64,000 nt of DNA from the NCBI RefSeq assembly GCF_001678665.1, contig NZ_LZRP01000001.1, positions 434,001 to 498,000 of the forward strand. Reading direction: 5' to 3'. Origin of the DNA: Erythrobacter sp. QSSC1-22B (GTDB lineage: Bacteria > Pseudomonadota > Alphaproteobacteria > Sphingomonadales > Sphingomonadaceae). Below, piece by piece: positions 54,284 to 63,194 of this stretch. The stretch's first letter is position 1, and each line of letters opens with the position of its first letter. The notes below the pieces were generated by a model that made no database searches, was not told where the DNA came from, and worked only from the letters and a program-made list of their open reading frames with translations. Both the position numbers and the translations under genes were made by a program.

Positions 54284-56458
54284 ATGAACGCGCCCGAAAA
54301 GATCGCGCCCGGCGCAAGCTCGGCGCCCAGTTGCGATTCGCCCGCGGAGCGCTACGTCAACCGCGAGCTGAGCTGGCTGAGCTTCAACCGCCGGGTGCTC
54401 GCGGAGAGCGAGAACACGCGCTATCCGCTGCTCGAGCGGCTGCGGTTCCTGTCGATCTCGGCGAGCAATCTGGACGAGTTCACCATGGTCCGCATCGCCG
54501 GGCTGGAAGGCCAGATGCAGCGCGGGATCGAGACCACCGGGATCGACGGCCGCTCGCCGCGCCAGCAGCTCGACGCGATCCGCGAACAGGTGATTGCGGT
54601 CGAGGAGCGCCAGCAGGCCAGCCTCCAGGAGTTGCGCGGGCTGCTGCGCGAGGAAGGCATCCTCATCGCCGATATCGCCGAGCTGGACGAAGACCAGCAG
54701 GCCTGGCTCGAAACCTATTTCACCACCGACATCATGCCGCTGATCACCCCGCAGGCGATCGATCCGGCGCACCCCTTCCCCTTCGTCCAGAACATGGGGA
54801 TGGGCGCGCTGTTCCGCCTGAAACGCGCCAAGCCCAAGCTCGATCTGATGGAGATGGTACTGATCCCCAGCGCCGCACCGCGGTTCGTCCGCGTGCCGGG
54901 CGAGCAGGCGGTCTATGTCGCGATCGAAAAGCTGATCGTGCATTATGCGCGCGAGATCTTTCCCGGGTTCAAGATCCTGGGCGACGGGATGTTCCGCGTG
55001 CTGCGCGACAGCGATATCGAGGTCGAGGACGAGGCCGAGGATCTGGTGCGCTACTACCGCAGCGCGATCCAGCGCCGCCGCCGCGGCCGCGCGGTGCTGC
55101 TCGAGCTCGACGACGAATGCGACGCGCAGGCCGAGGCGCTGCTGCGCGAAGAATTCAACGTCGACAGCGCGATGGTGATCAAGTCGGGCGGGATGCTGGG
55201 GCTGCGCGAGCTGAGCGCGATCTGCCGCGAACCGCGCCCCGACCTCAAATTCCCGCCCTTCAGCCCGCGCTTCCCCGAGCGCATCCTCGAGCATGACGGC
55301 GATTGTTTCTCGGCGATCAAGGCCAAGGATATCGTCATCCACCACCCCTACGAGAGCTTCGAGGTGGTGGTCGATTTCCTGCGCCAGGCGGCAACCGATC
55401 CCAACGTCGTCTCGATCAAGCAGACGCTCTATCGCGCGGGCGACCAGTCGCCAGTGATCGCGGCGCTGATCGATGCGGCGCAAAACGGCAAGGCGGTGAC
55501 CGCGGTGGTCGAGCTGAAGGCGCGCTTCGACGAGGAGCGCAACATCCGCTGGGCAAGCGAGCTGGAACGCGCCGGCGTGCAGGTGATCTATGGGTTCATG
55601 GAGTTGAAGACGCACGCGAAGGTCAGCCTGGTGGTCCGGCGCGAGGAGGATGGCTACCGCACCTACTGCCACTTCGGGACCGGAAACTACCACCCGATCA
55701 ACGCCAAGATATACACCGATCTGAGCTTCTTCACCGCCGATCCGGCGCTGGGGCGCGATGCCGCCAAGCTGTTCAACTATGTCACCGGCTATGTCGAACC
55801 CAGGGGAGTCGAGAAGATCGCGGTCTCACCGCTCAATCTGAGCGAACGCCTGTTCGAACTGATCGATCGCGAAATCGCCCATGCGCGCGCGGGCAAGCCG
55901 GCTGGCATCTGGGTCAAGCTCAACTCGCTCACCAACCGGCCGATGATCGACAAGCTCTACGAGGCGAGCCAGGCGGGGGTGGAAATCCGGATGGTGATTC
56001 GCGGGATATGTTCGCTACGCGCCGGGCTCCCGGGCCTGTCGGAGAACATCCAGGTCAAATCGATCATCGGCCGCTTCCTCGAACACAGCCGCATCTGGTG
56101 CTTTGCCAACGGCAAGGATCTGCCCAGCCGCCAGGCCGAGGTCTTTATCACCTCCGCCGATGCGATGAGCCGCAATCTCGATCGCCGCGTCGAGGTGCTG
56201 GTGCCGGTGACCAACAAGACCGTCCACGATCAGGTGCTGGGCCAGGTGATGCTGGCCAATATGCTCGACACCGAGCAAAGCTGGGAATTGTACCCCAACG
56301 GCCAGTACGAGCGGATGCGCGATGATGGCCCCGAGGATGCGAACGGCTTCAACTGCCACCATTATTTCATGAGCAACCCTTCGCTTTCGGGCCGCGGTGC
56401 GGCACTGGAGGCGGGTGCGGTACCCCGGCTCAAACTGAAGGATCAGGATAGAGCGTGA
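54284..56458 (+). CDS. ppk: Polyphosphate kinase 1
   Basis: Reversible polyphosphate synthesis from ATP. 724 residues. N-terminal YVNRELSWLSFNRRVLAE, conserved NLDEFTMVRIAGL, and the phosphorylated His444 in ELKTHAKVSLV. The downstream TGNYHPINAKIYTDLSFFT block and C-terminal phospholipase D-like region are intact. It is followed by ppx with a GTGA overlap, a common partnership of synthesis and breakdown. Confidence 0.95.
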   Translation: MNAPEKIAPGASSAPSCDSPAERYVNRELSWLSFNRRVLAESENTRYPLLERLRFLSISASNLDEFTMVRIAGLEGQMQRGIETTGIDGRSPRQQLDAIREQVIAVEERQQASLQELRGLLREEGILIADIAELDEDQQAWLETYFTTDIMPLITPQAIDPAHPFPFVQNMGMGALFRLKRAKPKLDLMEMVLIPSAAPRFVRVPGEQAVYVAIEKLIVHYAREIFPGFKILGDGMFRVLRDSDIEVEDEAEDLVRYYRSAIQRRRRGRAVLLELDDECDAQAEALLREEFNVDSAMVIKSGGMLGLRELSAICREPRPDLKFPPFSPRFPERILEHDGDCFSAIKAKDIVIHHPYESFEVVVDFLRQAATDPNVVSIKQTLYRAGDQSPVIAALIDAAQNGKAVTAVVELKARFDEERNIRWASELERAGVQVIYGFMELKTHAKVSLVVRREEDGYRTYCHFGTGNYHPINAKIYTDLSFFTADPALGRDAAKLFNYVTGYVEPRGVEKIAVSPLNLSERLFELIDREIAHARAGKPAGIWVKLNSLTNRPMIDKLYEASQAGVEIRMVIRGICSLRAGLPGLSENIQVKSIIGRFLEHSRIWCFANGKDLPSRQAEVFITSADAMSRNLDRRVEVLVPVTNKTVHDQVLGQVMLANMLDTEQSWELYPNGQYERMRDDGPEDANGFNCHHYFMSNPSLSGRGAALEAGAVPRLKLKDQDRA

Positions 56459-57969
56459 GCAAGAATGGAAAAATCCGCCGCGAGCGGCGCATCGTCCACG
56501 CCCCGAGCGCGGTGATCGACATCGGTTCCAACACCGTGCGTCTGGTTATCTACGAGGGATCCCCGCGCGCGCCGCGAGTGGTGTGGAACGAGAAGGTCGC
56601 CGCGCGGCTGGGCCGCGACCTGTCCACCACCGGAAATATCCCCGATGAGGCCGCCGAGGAGGCGCTGGGCGCGTTGGCGCGTTTCGCGCTGCTGATCGAG
56701 GATCTCGATATCGACGATGTCCAGATAGTCGCCACCGCCGCAGCCCGCGATGCGATCAATGGCCCGGAGTTTCTTGCCAAGGTCGCCGATCTCGGGCTCG
56801 AACCCCGCCTGCTCTCGGGCGCGGATGAGGCCGAAGCCTCGGCCATGGGCGCGATCGGCGCCTTCCCCGGCGCGCATGGTGTGGTCGCCGATCTGGGGGG
56901 CGGTAGCCTCGAGCTGGTTTCGATAGCCGAGGGCAAGAGCCATCACGCGACCAGCCTGCCGCTGGGCACGCTTCGGCTGCCGGCGTTGCGCGCCGGATCG
57001 GACAGGAAATTCGACAAATCCGTGCGCGCCGAGATCGCCGAGGCCGGCTGGGCCGCGGAACATCCCGGCCCGCTCTACATGGTCGGCGGCACCTGGCGCG
57101 CCTTTGCCGCCTATGCGATGCGCAAGCGCGATTTCCCGCTGACCGATCCGCACGGCTATGTGCTCGACATCGAAACCGCGGACGAGCTTGCCGCCGAGGC
57201 AATGAGCGCATCGCCCGAAAAGCTGGCCGAAATGTCGGGCATCAGCGCTATGCGCGCGGGCTATCTTCCCGATGCCGCCGCCATGCTGCGCCCGCTGCTA
57301 GACGAACTGCAGCCCGACGGGCTGATCTTCTCTTCGTGGGGCCTGCGCGAAGGGCTGCTGTTCTCACGGCTCGACGAGTTGCAGCGGACCAAGGATCCGC
57401 TGCTGGCCGGTGTCGCCGATTTCGCCGAGATGCACGGCGCCTCGATCACCCATGCCGCGATGCTTGCTGGATGGAGCGTCGAGCTGGCCGATGGCAAACG
57501 TCGCAGCGAGGGTAACGAGCGGTTGCGGCTCGCCAGCGCACAACTGGCCGCCGCGCTTCACCGCGTCGAACCCAATCTGCGTTACAATCACGCGCTCGAA
57601 TGGGCGCTCGACAAGCGCTGGATCGGTTGCGACGCGCGCGACCGGGCGATGCTGTGTGGCGCCCTGATCGGCAGCATGGGCCGCAGTTCCATTCCCGACC
57701 GGCTGCGCAGCCTCGCCAGCGACGACGACCTGCGCGAGGCGGTGACCTGGGGGCTGGGTTTCAAGCTCGCACGGCGGCTGGGTGCGGCCTCGCGGGTCTC
57801 GATGCTCAGCAGCGCGCTCATTCGCAAGAAGAAGCGGCTGATCCTGCGGCTCGACCCCAGCCGCGCGCCGCTGGGGAATTATCCGGTAACCAAGGATCTC
57901 GAGATCCTTGCCAATTTTCTCGAGCTGGAGCCCAAGGTGAAGATCGGTAAGGTCGAACCGGAGGACTGA
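56455..57969 (+). CDS. ppx: Exopolyphosphatase (Ppx/GppA family)
   Basis: Removes terminal phosphates from polyphosphate, and may also hydrolyse pppGpp. 504 residues. ASKHA nucleotide-binding motifs: AVIDIGSNTVRLVIYEG near 18-34 and VVADLGGGSLELVSI near 142-156. The C-terminal half is helical, HD-like. GTG start overlaps the ppk stop by 4 bases, so it is translationally coupled to the enzyme that makes its substrate. Confidence 0.93.
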   Translation: MSKNGKIRRERRIVHAPSAVIDIGSNTVRLVIYEGSPRAPRVVWNEKVAARLGRDLSTTGNIPDEAAEEALGALARFALLIEDLDIDDVQIVATAAARDAINGPEFLAKVADLGLEPRLLSGADEAEASAMGAIGAFPGAHGVVADLGGGSLELVSIAEGKSHHATSLPLGTLRLPALRAGSDRKFDKSVRAEIAEAGWAAEHPGPLYMVGGTWRAFAAYAMRKRDFPLTDPHGYVLDIETADELAAEAMSASPEKLAEMSGISAMRAGYLPDAAAMLRPLLDELQPDGLIFSSWGLREGLLFSRLDELQRTKDPLLAGVADFAEMHGASITHAAMLAGWSVELADGKRRSEGNERLRLASAQLAAALHRVEPNLRYNHALEWALDKRWIGCDARDRAMLCGALIGSMGRSSIPDRLRSLASDDDLREAVTWGLGFKLARRLGAASRVSMLSSALIRKKKRLILRLDPSRAPLGNYPVTKDLEILANFLELEPKVKIGKVEPED

Positions 57970-58012
57970 GCCACGCGCGGGGTTTACCCAGCCAACCCGG
58001 TTAGCGCTGGCG

Positions 58013-58414
58013 TCAGTTGGCAGTCGCGGGAGCGGCGAGCGGGAAGAACGGAATGCGCACTTCGAGCGGCGAGCCATCCTCGCTCTCGAAGGTGTAGAAA
58101 CCTTCCATCGAGCCATGCGGAGTGTCGAGCGGGCAGCCCGAGACATAGTCATGCGCCTGACCGGGGACCAGCACCGGCTGTTCGCCGACCACGCCCTCGC
58201 CATCGACGATGCTCACCCCGCCGCGCCCGTCGGTAATCCGCCAGTGGCGGCTGCGCAATTGGACGGTCTCGTCCGAACCGTTCTCGATCCGCACATGATA
58301 GATCCAGAACCAGCGCGCGGATTCGGGCTGCGACTGTTCGGGGAGGAAGCTGGCGGTGACGCGCACGGTAATCCCGTGGGACATCGCGGCATGGGGGAAG
58401 AGCGCTTTAATCAC
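58013..58414 (-). CDS. apaG: ApaG domain protein (Co2+/Mg2+ efflux-associated)
   Basis: A 133-residue DUF525/ApaG protein, an immunoglobulin-like fold with HGITVRVTASFLPEQSQPESARWFWIYHVRIENGSDETVQLRSRHW and GEGVVGEQPVLVPGQAHDYVSGCPLDTPHGSMEGFYTF. Start: a GTG at 58414 fits the usual N-terminus (IKALFPHA); ATG 58384 is an alternative. Its biochemical role is uncertain; in some bacteria it affects cobalt and magnesium resistance. Confidence 0.9.
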   Translation of the reverse strand: MIKALFPHAAMSHGITVRVTASFLPEQSQPESARWFWIYHVRIENGSDETVQLRSRHWRITDGRGGVSIVDGEGVVGEQPVLVPGQAHDYVSGCPLDTPHGSMEGFYTFESEDGSPLEVRIPFFPLAAPATAN

Positions 58415-58553
58415 CTGCCCAAGGTAGCGTTTGTGGCGCGCGCGACAAGGGGCGAGGCGGTTTCGATCGCGCGCGACAAACTCTGCCTCGCGATGGATCG
58501 AACCCATCCGGATTACGCCCGAAGCGCTCCCGGGCCAGCAATTGTCGCTTGCG

Positions 58554-58566
58554 AATGATTTTCATT
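58554..58566. promoter_or_regulatory. Fur-box-like palindrome
   Basis: AATGATTTTCATT is a 13-base palindrome with a TTT centre, closely matching the core of the Fur consensus. It is 27 bases upstream of the next start codon. Iron-dependent repression of that gene is the simplest reading. Confidence 0.55.
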
Positions 58567-58593
58567 AGCATAGGATGGCCGCAAGGAGATCGC

Positions 58594-59007
58594 ATGGCCC
58601 ATTCGCATGATTCGACCACTCTCGACCTGCCGCTTCCCGCCCGCCGGGAGAAAACCCTCGGGCTCGTGCTGATCCGCAGGATGGCGGGGCACGGACTCAA
58701 TGATTCACGCGCCACAATGCTGGCGATGGACGCCGCCGGTCCGGGGTTCCCCAAGCTGCTGGTGGTAGCGCGCGCGCTGGTGCTGGAACTGGCGCGGACC
58801 TCGCGGCGGCGAATCCTGCTCGCACCCTGCTGCGCCGCTGGCATGACTCGTGACGAGGGACTGCTGATCGACATGATCTCGGGCGGCGGCCTCGAACTGC
58901 ACGCCGCGCTGACCGACGACGCGCCCTGCACCACCGCGCTCTCGACCGCGCGGGCGCTTGGCCGTGAGCTCGAGCGGGTGGCGCTGCGCAACGGCTGGCG
59001 GCGCTAG
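58594..59007 (+). CDS. Small hypothetical protein (DUF6628-like) behind a Fur-box-like site
   Basis: A 137-residue protein starting MAHSHDSTTLDLPLPARREKTLGLVLIRRMAGHGL. It ends in helices and has a central PCCAAGMTRDEG cysteine pair. It resembles the sphingomonad DUF6628 group as I recall it. No catalytic motif recognised. ATG has AAGGAG six bases upstream; the frame opens 35 bases earlier but with a poor start. The upstream Fur-like palindrome suggests expression rises under iron limitation. Function unknown. Confidence 0.65.
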   Translation: MAHSHDSTTLDLPLPARREKTLGLVLIRRMAGHGLNDSRATMLAMDAAGPGFPKLLVVARALVLELARTSRRRILLAPCCAAGMTRDEGLLIDMISGGGLELHAALTDDAPCTTALSTARALGRELERVALRNGWRR

Positions 59008-59019
59008 GAACCGGCGGCG

Positions 59020-60225
59020 CTAGAACCCTGCAGCGGTCAGGGCGCGGTCGATATCCTCGGTGATATCGGCGATATCCTCCAGCCCGACATTGATCCGCAG
59101 CAGGCCCTCGGTGACCCCCATTTCCTCGCGCGCATCCGCGCTCATCCCGGCATGTGTGGTGCTGGCGGGGTGGCACATCAGGCTGCGCGCATCGCCGATA
59201 TTGTTCGAGATATCGACCAGTTCGAGCGCATCGAGCAGCGCGAAGGCCTTTTCGCGGATCCCGACATCGAAGGCGAAGATCGGCCCGAAGGCATCCATCT
59301 GGCGCGCGGCGAGTTCGTGGCGCGGGTGGCTGGAGAGGCCGGGGTGAAGCATGCGCGGCCCCCGAGCCTCGATGAAGCGGCCCAGCTCGAGCGCGTTCTC
59401 GCTCTGGCGATGCGCGCGCAGACCCAGCGTCTCGAGCCCCTTGAGCACCACCCAGGCGTTGAAGGGTGCGCAATTGGGGCCGGTATTGCGCTGGAACGGG
59501 AGCAGCACTTCCTCGATCCACTCGGCGCTGGAGCAGACCGCGCCAGCGAGCACCCTGCCCTGTCCGTCCATCAGCTTGGTGGCGCTGTAGGCCACGACAT
59601 CGGCGCCGAATTCCATCGGCCGCTGCAGCGCGCTGGTCGCGAAAGCGTTGTCGACCACGCTGGTGATGCCATGCGCCGTTGCCAGCCCGCAGACGTATTC
59701 CAGATCGACAATGTCGAGCGTGGGATTGGCGGGGGTCTCAAAGAAGAACACCTTGGTGTTGGGGCGGATCGCGCGCTCCCATTCTGCATCGACCGCGCTG
59801 TCGATCACCGTGGTCTCGATCCCGAACTTGGGCAGCAGGTTGTCGACCAGCCAGCGGCACGATCCAAAGGCGGCGCGCGCGGCGACGACATGATCGCCGG
59901 TCTCGAGCTGGCACAGCAGCGCCGTGGTCATCGCTGCCATCCCGCTAGCCTGCGCGCGGCAGGCCTCGGCGCCTTCCATCAGCGCGATCCGCTCCTCGAG
60001 CATGGCGACGGTGGGGTTCTGGAGCCGCGAATAGGTCATGCCCTGCGCCTCGCCGGCAAAGCGCGCGGCGGGGGTGGCGGCATCGTCGTAGGTGTACCCC
60101 GAGGTGAGGAAAAGCGCCTCGCTGGTCTCGCCATGTTCCGAGCGCCAGGTGCCGCCGCGCACGGCCTGCGTCGCGGGACGCCAGTTGCGGGTGATCGAGC
60201 GGTCGGTTCCGGTGGTCTGTTTCAT
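59020..60225 (-). CDS. metZ: O-succinylhomoserine sulfhydrylase
   Basis: PLP enzyme making homocysteine from O-succinylhomoserine and sulfide in methionine synthesis. 401 residues; PLP lysine Lys217 in AYSATKLMDG, Asp192 binding the pyridine nitrogen (VVDNAFATS), and YSRLQNPT near the start. The N-terminal motif TRNWRPATQAVRGGTWRS and overall pattern are the MetZ type. Cystathionine gamma-synthase is a close alternative that only genetics or assay can exclude. Confidence 0.9.
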   Translation of the reverse strand: MKQTTGTDRSITRNWRPATQAVRGGTWRSEHGETSEALFLTSGYTYDDAATPAARFAGEAQGMTYSRLQNPTVAMLEERIALMEGAEACRAQASGMAAMTTALLCQLETGDHVVAARAAFGSCRWLVDNLLPKFGIETTVIDSAVDAEWERAIRPNTKVFFFETPANPTLDIVDLEYVCGLATAHGITSVVDNAFATSALQRPMEFGADVVAYSATKLMDGQGRVLAGAVCSSAEWIEEVLLPFQRNTGPNCAPFNAWVVLKGLETLGLRAHRQSENALELGRFIEARGPRMLHPGLSSHPRHELAARQMDAFGPIFAFDVGIREKAFALLDALELVDISNNIGDARSLMCHPASTTHAGMSADAREEMGVTEGLLRINVGLEDIADITEDIDRALTAAGF

Positions 60226-60290
60226 CGCGCGCCTGTCTAGGCAGCGTGTGGCCCGGCCGCAAGCGGCTCTCGCAACAGCACGCGCTCACG

Positions 60291-60328
60291 AAAAAGGGGC
60301 GGAGAGTTGCCTCTCCGCCCCCGTTTTT
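60291..60328. terminator. Bidirectional intrinsic terminator
   Basis: 11-bp perfect stem (60296-60306 with 60311-60321), loop TTGC, flanked by AAAAA on one side and CGTTTTT on the other. It works on both strands and lies past the small membrane-protein gene, before metZ. Confidence 0.85.
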
Positions 60329-60358
60329 CGCAAAACCGAAATCTTGCGGCCCGAAATC

Positions 60359-60574
60359 TTACGGGCTGACGGCGTCGTCGTCGTCATCCGCGATGAGGAT
60401 GATGCCGACGATCACGGCCGCAGCGGCCAGCAGGCCGATGATCAGGCCGGAGCCCCCGAGGCCCATTTCACTTTCGCCATCGACCGGAGCCGAATAACGC
60501 TCGGCGGCAGCAACCGGCGCAGCGATCATCGCAGCGGCGGCGGCGGCACCAAGAACTGTTGCAGTCTTCTTCAT
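60359..60574 (-). CDS. Small exported or membrane protein
   Basis: A 71-residue protein: Ala-rich signal sequence MKKTATVLGAAAAAAMIAAPVAAAE, a short polar segment, and a C-terminal membrane helix GSGLIIGLLAAAAVIVGIILIADDDDDAVSP. The acidic DDDDD tail follows the helix. ATG has GGAG seven bases upstream. No family recognised; similar short proteins are common in sphingomonads. Likely monocistronic, with a strong terminator downstream. Confidence 0.65.
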   Translation of the reverse strand: MKKTATVLGAAAAAAMIAAPVAAAERYSAPVDGESEMGLGGSGLIIGLLAAAAVIVGIILIADDDDDAVSP

Positions 60575-60790
60575 ATTGGAACTCCACGCATTGCATTCAA
60601 AATGACGGTGCTTAACGGTCGCGACTCGCATCGCTCGGCCCCCCGCCTCAGCCATGGCGATTTAATGAAACCATAGCATGACAGGCTCGTGGCGAAACTT
60701 TGTTTCTGCAAGGCGGCCCGCAGACAGGACGAAACCTGTGGTTCTTTCGCCACTTGAACGCCGACGGCGAGGCATTTAATCCCCTCCGCG

Positions 60791-62077
60791 ATGAATAGCT
60801 CCGTCAGGCCCGACCACGATCCGCGCGCCTGGTGCCAGGCGCTGACACTGGTCTTCTGGCTGGTCTGCCTGATCCGCCTCGCCATCCCGAGCATCCCCTA
60901 TTTCGACGAGGTGCACTATCTTCCCGCGGCGCGCGAGCTGCTGGCGCTGGGCGAGTTCACCAATCGCGAGCATCCGCTGCTGGGCAAGCAATTGCTCGCG
61001 TTGGGGATCGCGCTGCTGGGCGACAACCCCTGGGGCTGGCGACTGGTGCCCAGCCTGTTTGGGGCGCTGGCGCTCTACGCCGCGATGCGCGCGCTGTGGC
61101 ACGCGACCCAGAGCCGTTTCGCCACGCTCACCTATGGCGCGCTGCTGGCGACCGGCTTCCTGCTGTTCGTCCACGCGCGCATCGCGATGCTCGACGTGTT
61201 CTATATCGCCTTCCTCGCGCTCGCCTTCTGGCAGGGCGCGGGCGCGATGCGCGAGCCCGAGACCGGGCGGCGGCGGCTGGCGCTGGCGGGGGTGGTGATC
61301 GGGCTGGCGATGGCGGCCAAGTGGAACGCGCTGGTGCTGGCGCCGGTTCCGGGGCTGGTCTTCCTCGCGATGCGCGCAATGGCCGGGCGGCGCCGGCTGC
61401 TGCTCAGCCGCCGCGGCGCGCCGGTGCCGGGCATCACGCTGGTCGAGGCGGCGCTGTGGCTCGGGCTGGTGCCGCTGCTGGTCTATGCCGCGAGCTATCT
61501 GCCCGGTTTCTGGTTCGAGCGCGGGGCGATCGGCAGCGCCGAGGGGGCAGCGGGTTTGATCGAACATCATGCCGCGATGCTGGGGATGCAATCGGGCGTC
61601 ACCCAGCCCCATCCCTATTCGAGCCAATGGCTGCAATGGCTGCTCAACGCCCGCGGCATCTGGTTCCTCTACGAACCCATCGACGAGGTACAACGCGGAA
61701 TCCTGCTCATCGGCAACCCGCTGACCATGCTGCTCGGCCTGCCCGCTCTGGGCTGGGCGGCGTGGCGCGGTATCGCGAAGCGCGAGGGCGTGCCGCTGGC
61801 GCTGGTCGGGCTCTACGCGCTGACGCTGGGGTTCTGGGCTGTCGCCGACAAGCCGGTGCAGTTCTATTACCATTACCTGCTGCCGAGCATGTTCCTGCTC
61901 GCGGCGCTGGCGCTGACACTCGATGCGCTGTGGCAATCGGGGCGGCGCTGGCTCGCGGTTTTGCCCCTGGTGGGAAGCCTCGGCTTCTTCGTCTATTTCT
62001 ACCCGATCCTCAGCGCCGCCCCGTTGGCGGGCGAAATGGCGTTCCTGCAATGGGCGTGGCTGCCGGGCTGGCGCTGA
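60791..62077 (+). CDS. PMT-family membrane glycosyltransferase (GT39-like)
   Basis: A 428-residue protein with many membrane helices. The N-terminal loop contains PYFDEVHYLPAARELL, with the Asp39-Glu40 catalytic pair of protein O-mannosyltransferases, followed by FTNREHPLLGKQLLALGI. The central and C-terminal helices include a large loop with the conserved FLYEP. It is expected to transfer a sugar from polyprenyl phosphate to a protein or lipid. The neighbouring GT2-GtrA fusion might supply polyprenyl-phosphate sugar. Confidence 0.8.
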   Translation: MNSSVRPDHDPRAWCQALTLVFWLVCLIRLAIPSIPYFDEVHYLPAARELLALGEFTNREHPLLGKQLLALGIALLGDNPWGWRLVPSLFGALALYAAMRALWHATQSRFATLTYGALLATGFLLFVHARIAMLDVFYIAFLALAFWQGAGAMREPETGRRRLALAGVVIGLAMAAKWNALVLAPVPGLVFLAMRAMAGRRRLLLSRRGAPVPGITLVEAALWLGLVPLLVYAASYLPGFWFERGAIGSAEGAAGLIEHHAAMLGMQSGVTQPHPYSSQWLQWLLNARGIWFLYEPIDEVQRGILLIGNPLTMLLGLPALGWAAWRGIAKREGVPLALVGLYALTLGFWAVADKPVQFYYHYLLPSMFLLAALALTLDALWQSGRRWLAVLPLVGSLGFFVYFYPILSAAPLAGEMAFLQWAWLPGWR

Positions 62078-62092
62078 ACCGCCGCGCGAACC

Positions 62093-63187
62093 TCAGTACC
62101 GACCCCAGACGAAGCGGCTCGACAGCGCGAAGTTCCACACCGAGCCGATCCCGATCCCGACCAGCGCCGCGGCCACTTCGTGCAGCCCCCGGTCATAGAG
62201 CGTGGTCGCCACCGCGACATTGGCGAAGGCGCCCACCGAACAGGCGGCGATGAAGCTGAGCCAGCCGCGCAGCACCGCGCCCGGCCGGGTCAGCCGCCGG
62301 TCGCGATAGGTGAGGAAATTGTTGAGCCAGAAATTGAAGGTCATCGCCCCGAAAGTGGCAATGGCCTGCGCCCATGGGAACGCGGTCCCCGCGGTTAGCA
62401 GGAACAGATAGAGCACCGCCATATGCACCAGCACGCCCAGCGCGCCGACGGTGCCGAACATGGCGAAGCGGGTCGGGATCAGGCGCCCGAAGCTCTTGTC
62501 GTAGAGCCCGGCGAGAAAATCGAAGGCCACCGCCCGGTCGAGCTTGGATTCGCCCGAACGCCGCGCGGCGAAATCGAGCGGGAACTCGCTGATTTTCAGC
62601 GTTTTCTCGCTGGTGGCGAGCAGGTCGAGCAATATCTTGAAGCCGATCGCCGAGAGCCGCGGCGCCAATGTCCGCGCGGTCTCGGTCCGCAGCAGGAAAT
62701 AACCACTCATCGGATCGCTTAGTGCCACCCCGGTGAGCCTGCGCGCGAGCCTATTGGCGAAACCCGAGAGCCGCTCGCGGTCGGGCCTCCCCCAGTCTGC
62801 CATGCTCGCCCCCTCAGCAAAGCGGCTCGCCACCGCCACATCCGCCTCACCCGAACGAACCGCCGCGAGCATGGGGACGAGCAGGCGCGGATCGTGCTGG
62901 TGGTCGGCATCCATCACCGCCGCAAACGGCGCGGCGGTGGCGCAAAGCCCCTCGATCGCGGCGGAGGACAGCCCGCGGCGGCCGATTCGCTGGAGCACCC
63001 GGATGCGGCTGTCGCCGAGCGCCAGCCGCCGCGCCTCCTCGGCGGTGCCGTCGGCGGAATTGTCGTCGACGACCAGCACTTCCCAGCCGGTCGGGCCAAG
63101 CGCTTCGGCAATCCGCGCAAGCAGCGGCGCAAGATTGTCGCGCTCGTCGAGCGTGGGCAGGATGATCGCGAGTTCGAGCCCGGCCAC
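62093..63187 (-). CDS. GT2 family glycosyltransferase fused to a GtrA membrane domain
   Basis: A 364-residue protein. Residues 1-230: dolichyl-phosphate mannose synthase-like GT2 domain with ELAIILPTLDERDNLAPLL, VVDDNSADGT and DADHQHDP (metal-binding DxD-like). The C-terminal 130 residues are a four-helix GtrA domain (FAMFGTVGALGVLVHMAVLYLF...FNFWLNNFLTYRDRR). It likely makes and flips a polyprenyl-phosphate sugar. Start: GTG 63187 avoids overlap with leuB; ATG 63253 would overlap leuB by 59 bases but has a purine-rich site. Confidence 0.85.
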   Translation of the reverse strand: MAGLELAIILPTLDERDNLAPLLARIAEALGPTGWEVLVVDDNSADGTAEEARRLALGDSRIRVLQRIGRRGLSSAAIEGLCATAAPFAAVMDADHQHDPRLLVPMLAAVRSGEADVAVASRFAEGASMADWGRPDRERLSGFANRLARRLTGVALSDPMSGYFLLRTETARTLAPRLSAIGFKILLDLLATSEKTLKISEFPLDFAARRSGESKLDRAVAFDFLAGLYDKSFGRLIPTRFAMFGTVGALGVLVHMAVLYLFLLTAGTAFPWAQAIATFGAMTFNFWLNNFLTYRDRRLTRPGAVLRGWLSFIAACSVGAFANVAVATTLYDRGLHEVAAALVGIGIGSVWNFALSSRFVWGRY

Positions 63188-63194
63188 GCCGGAA

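Noticed and set aside
60689-60753. 9-bp inverted repeat (60689-60697 with 60745-60753) as a small RNA
   Set aside because: The arms are 47 bases apart and there is no terminator; could be chance.
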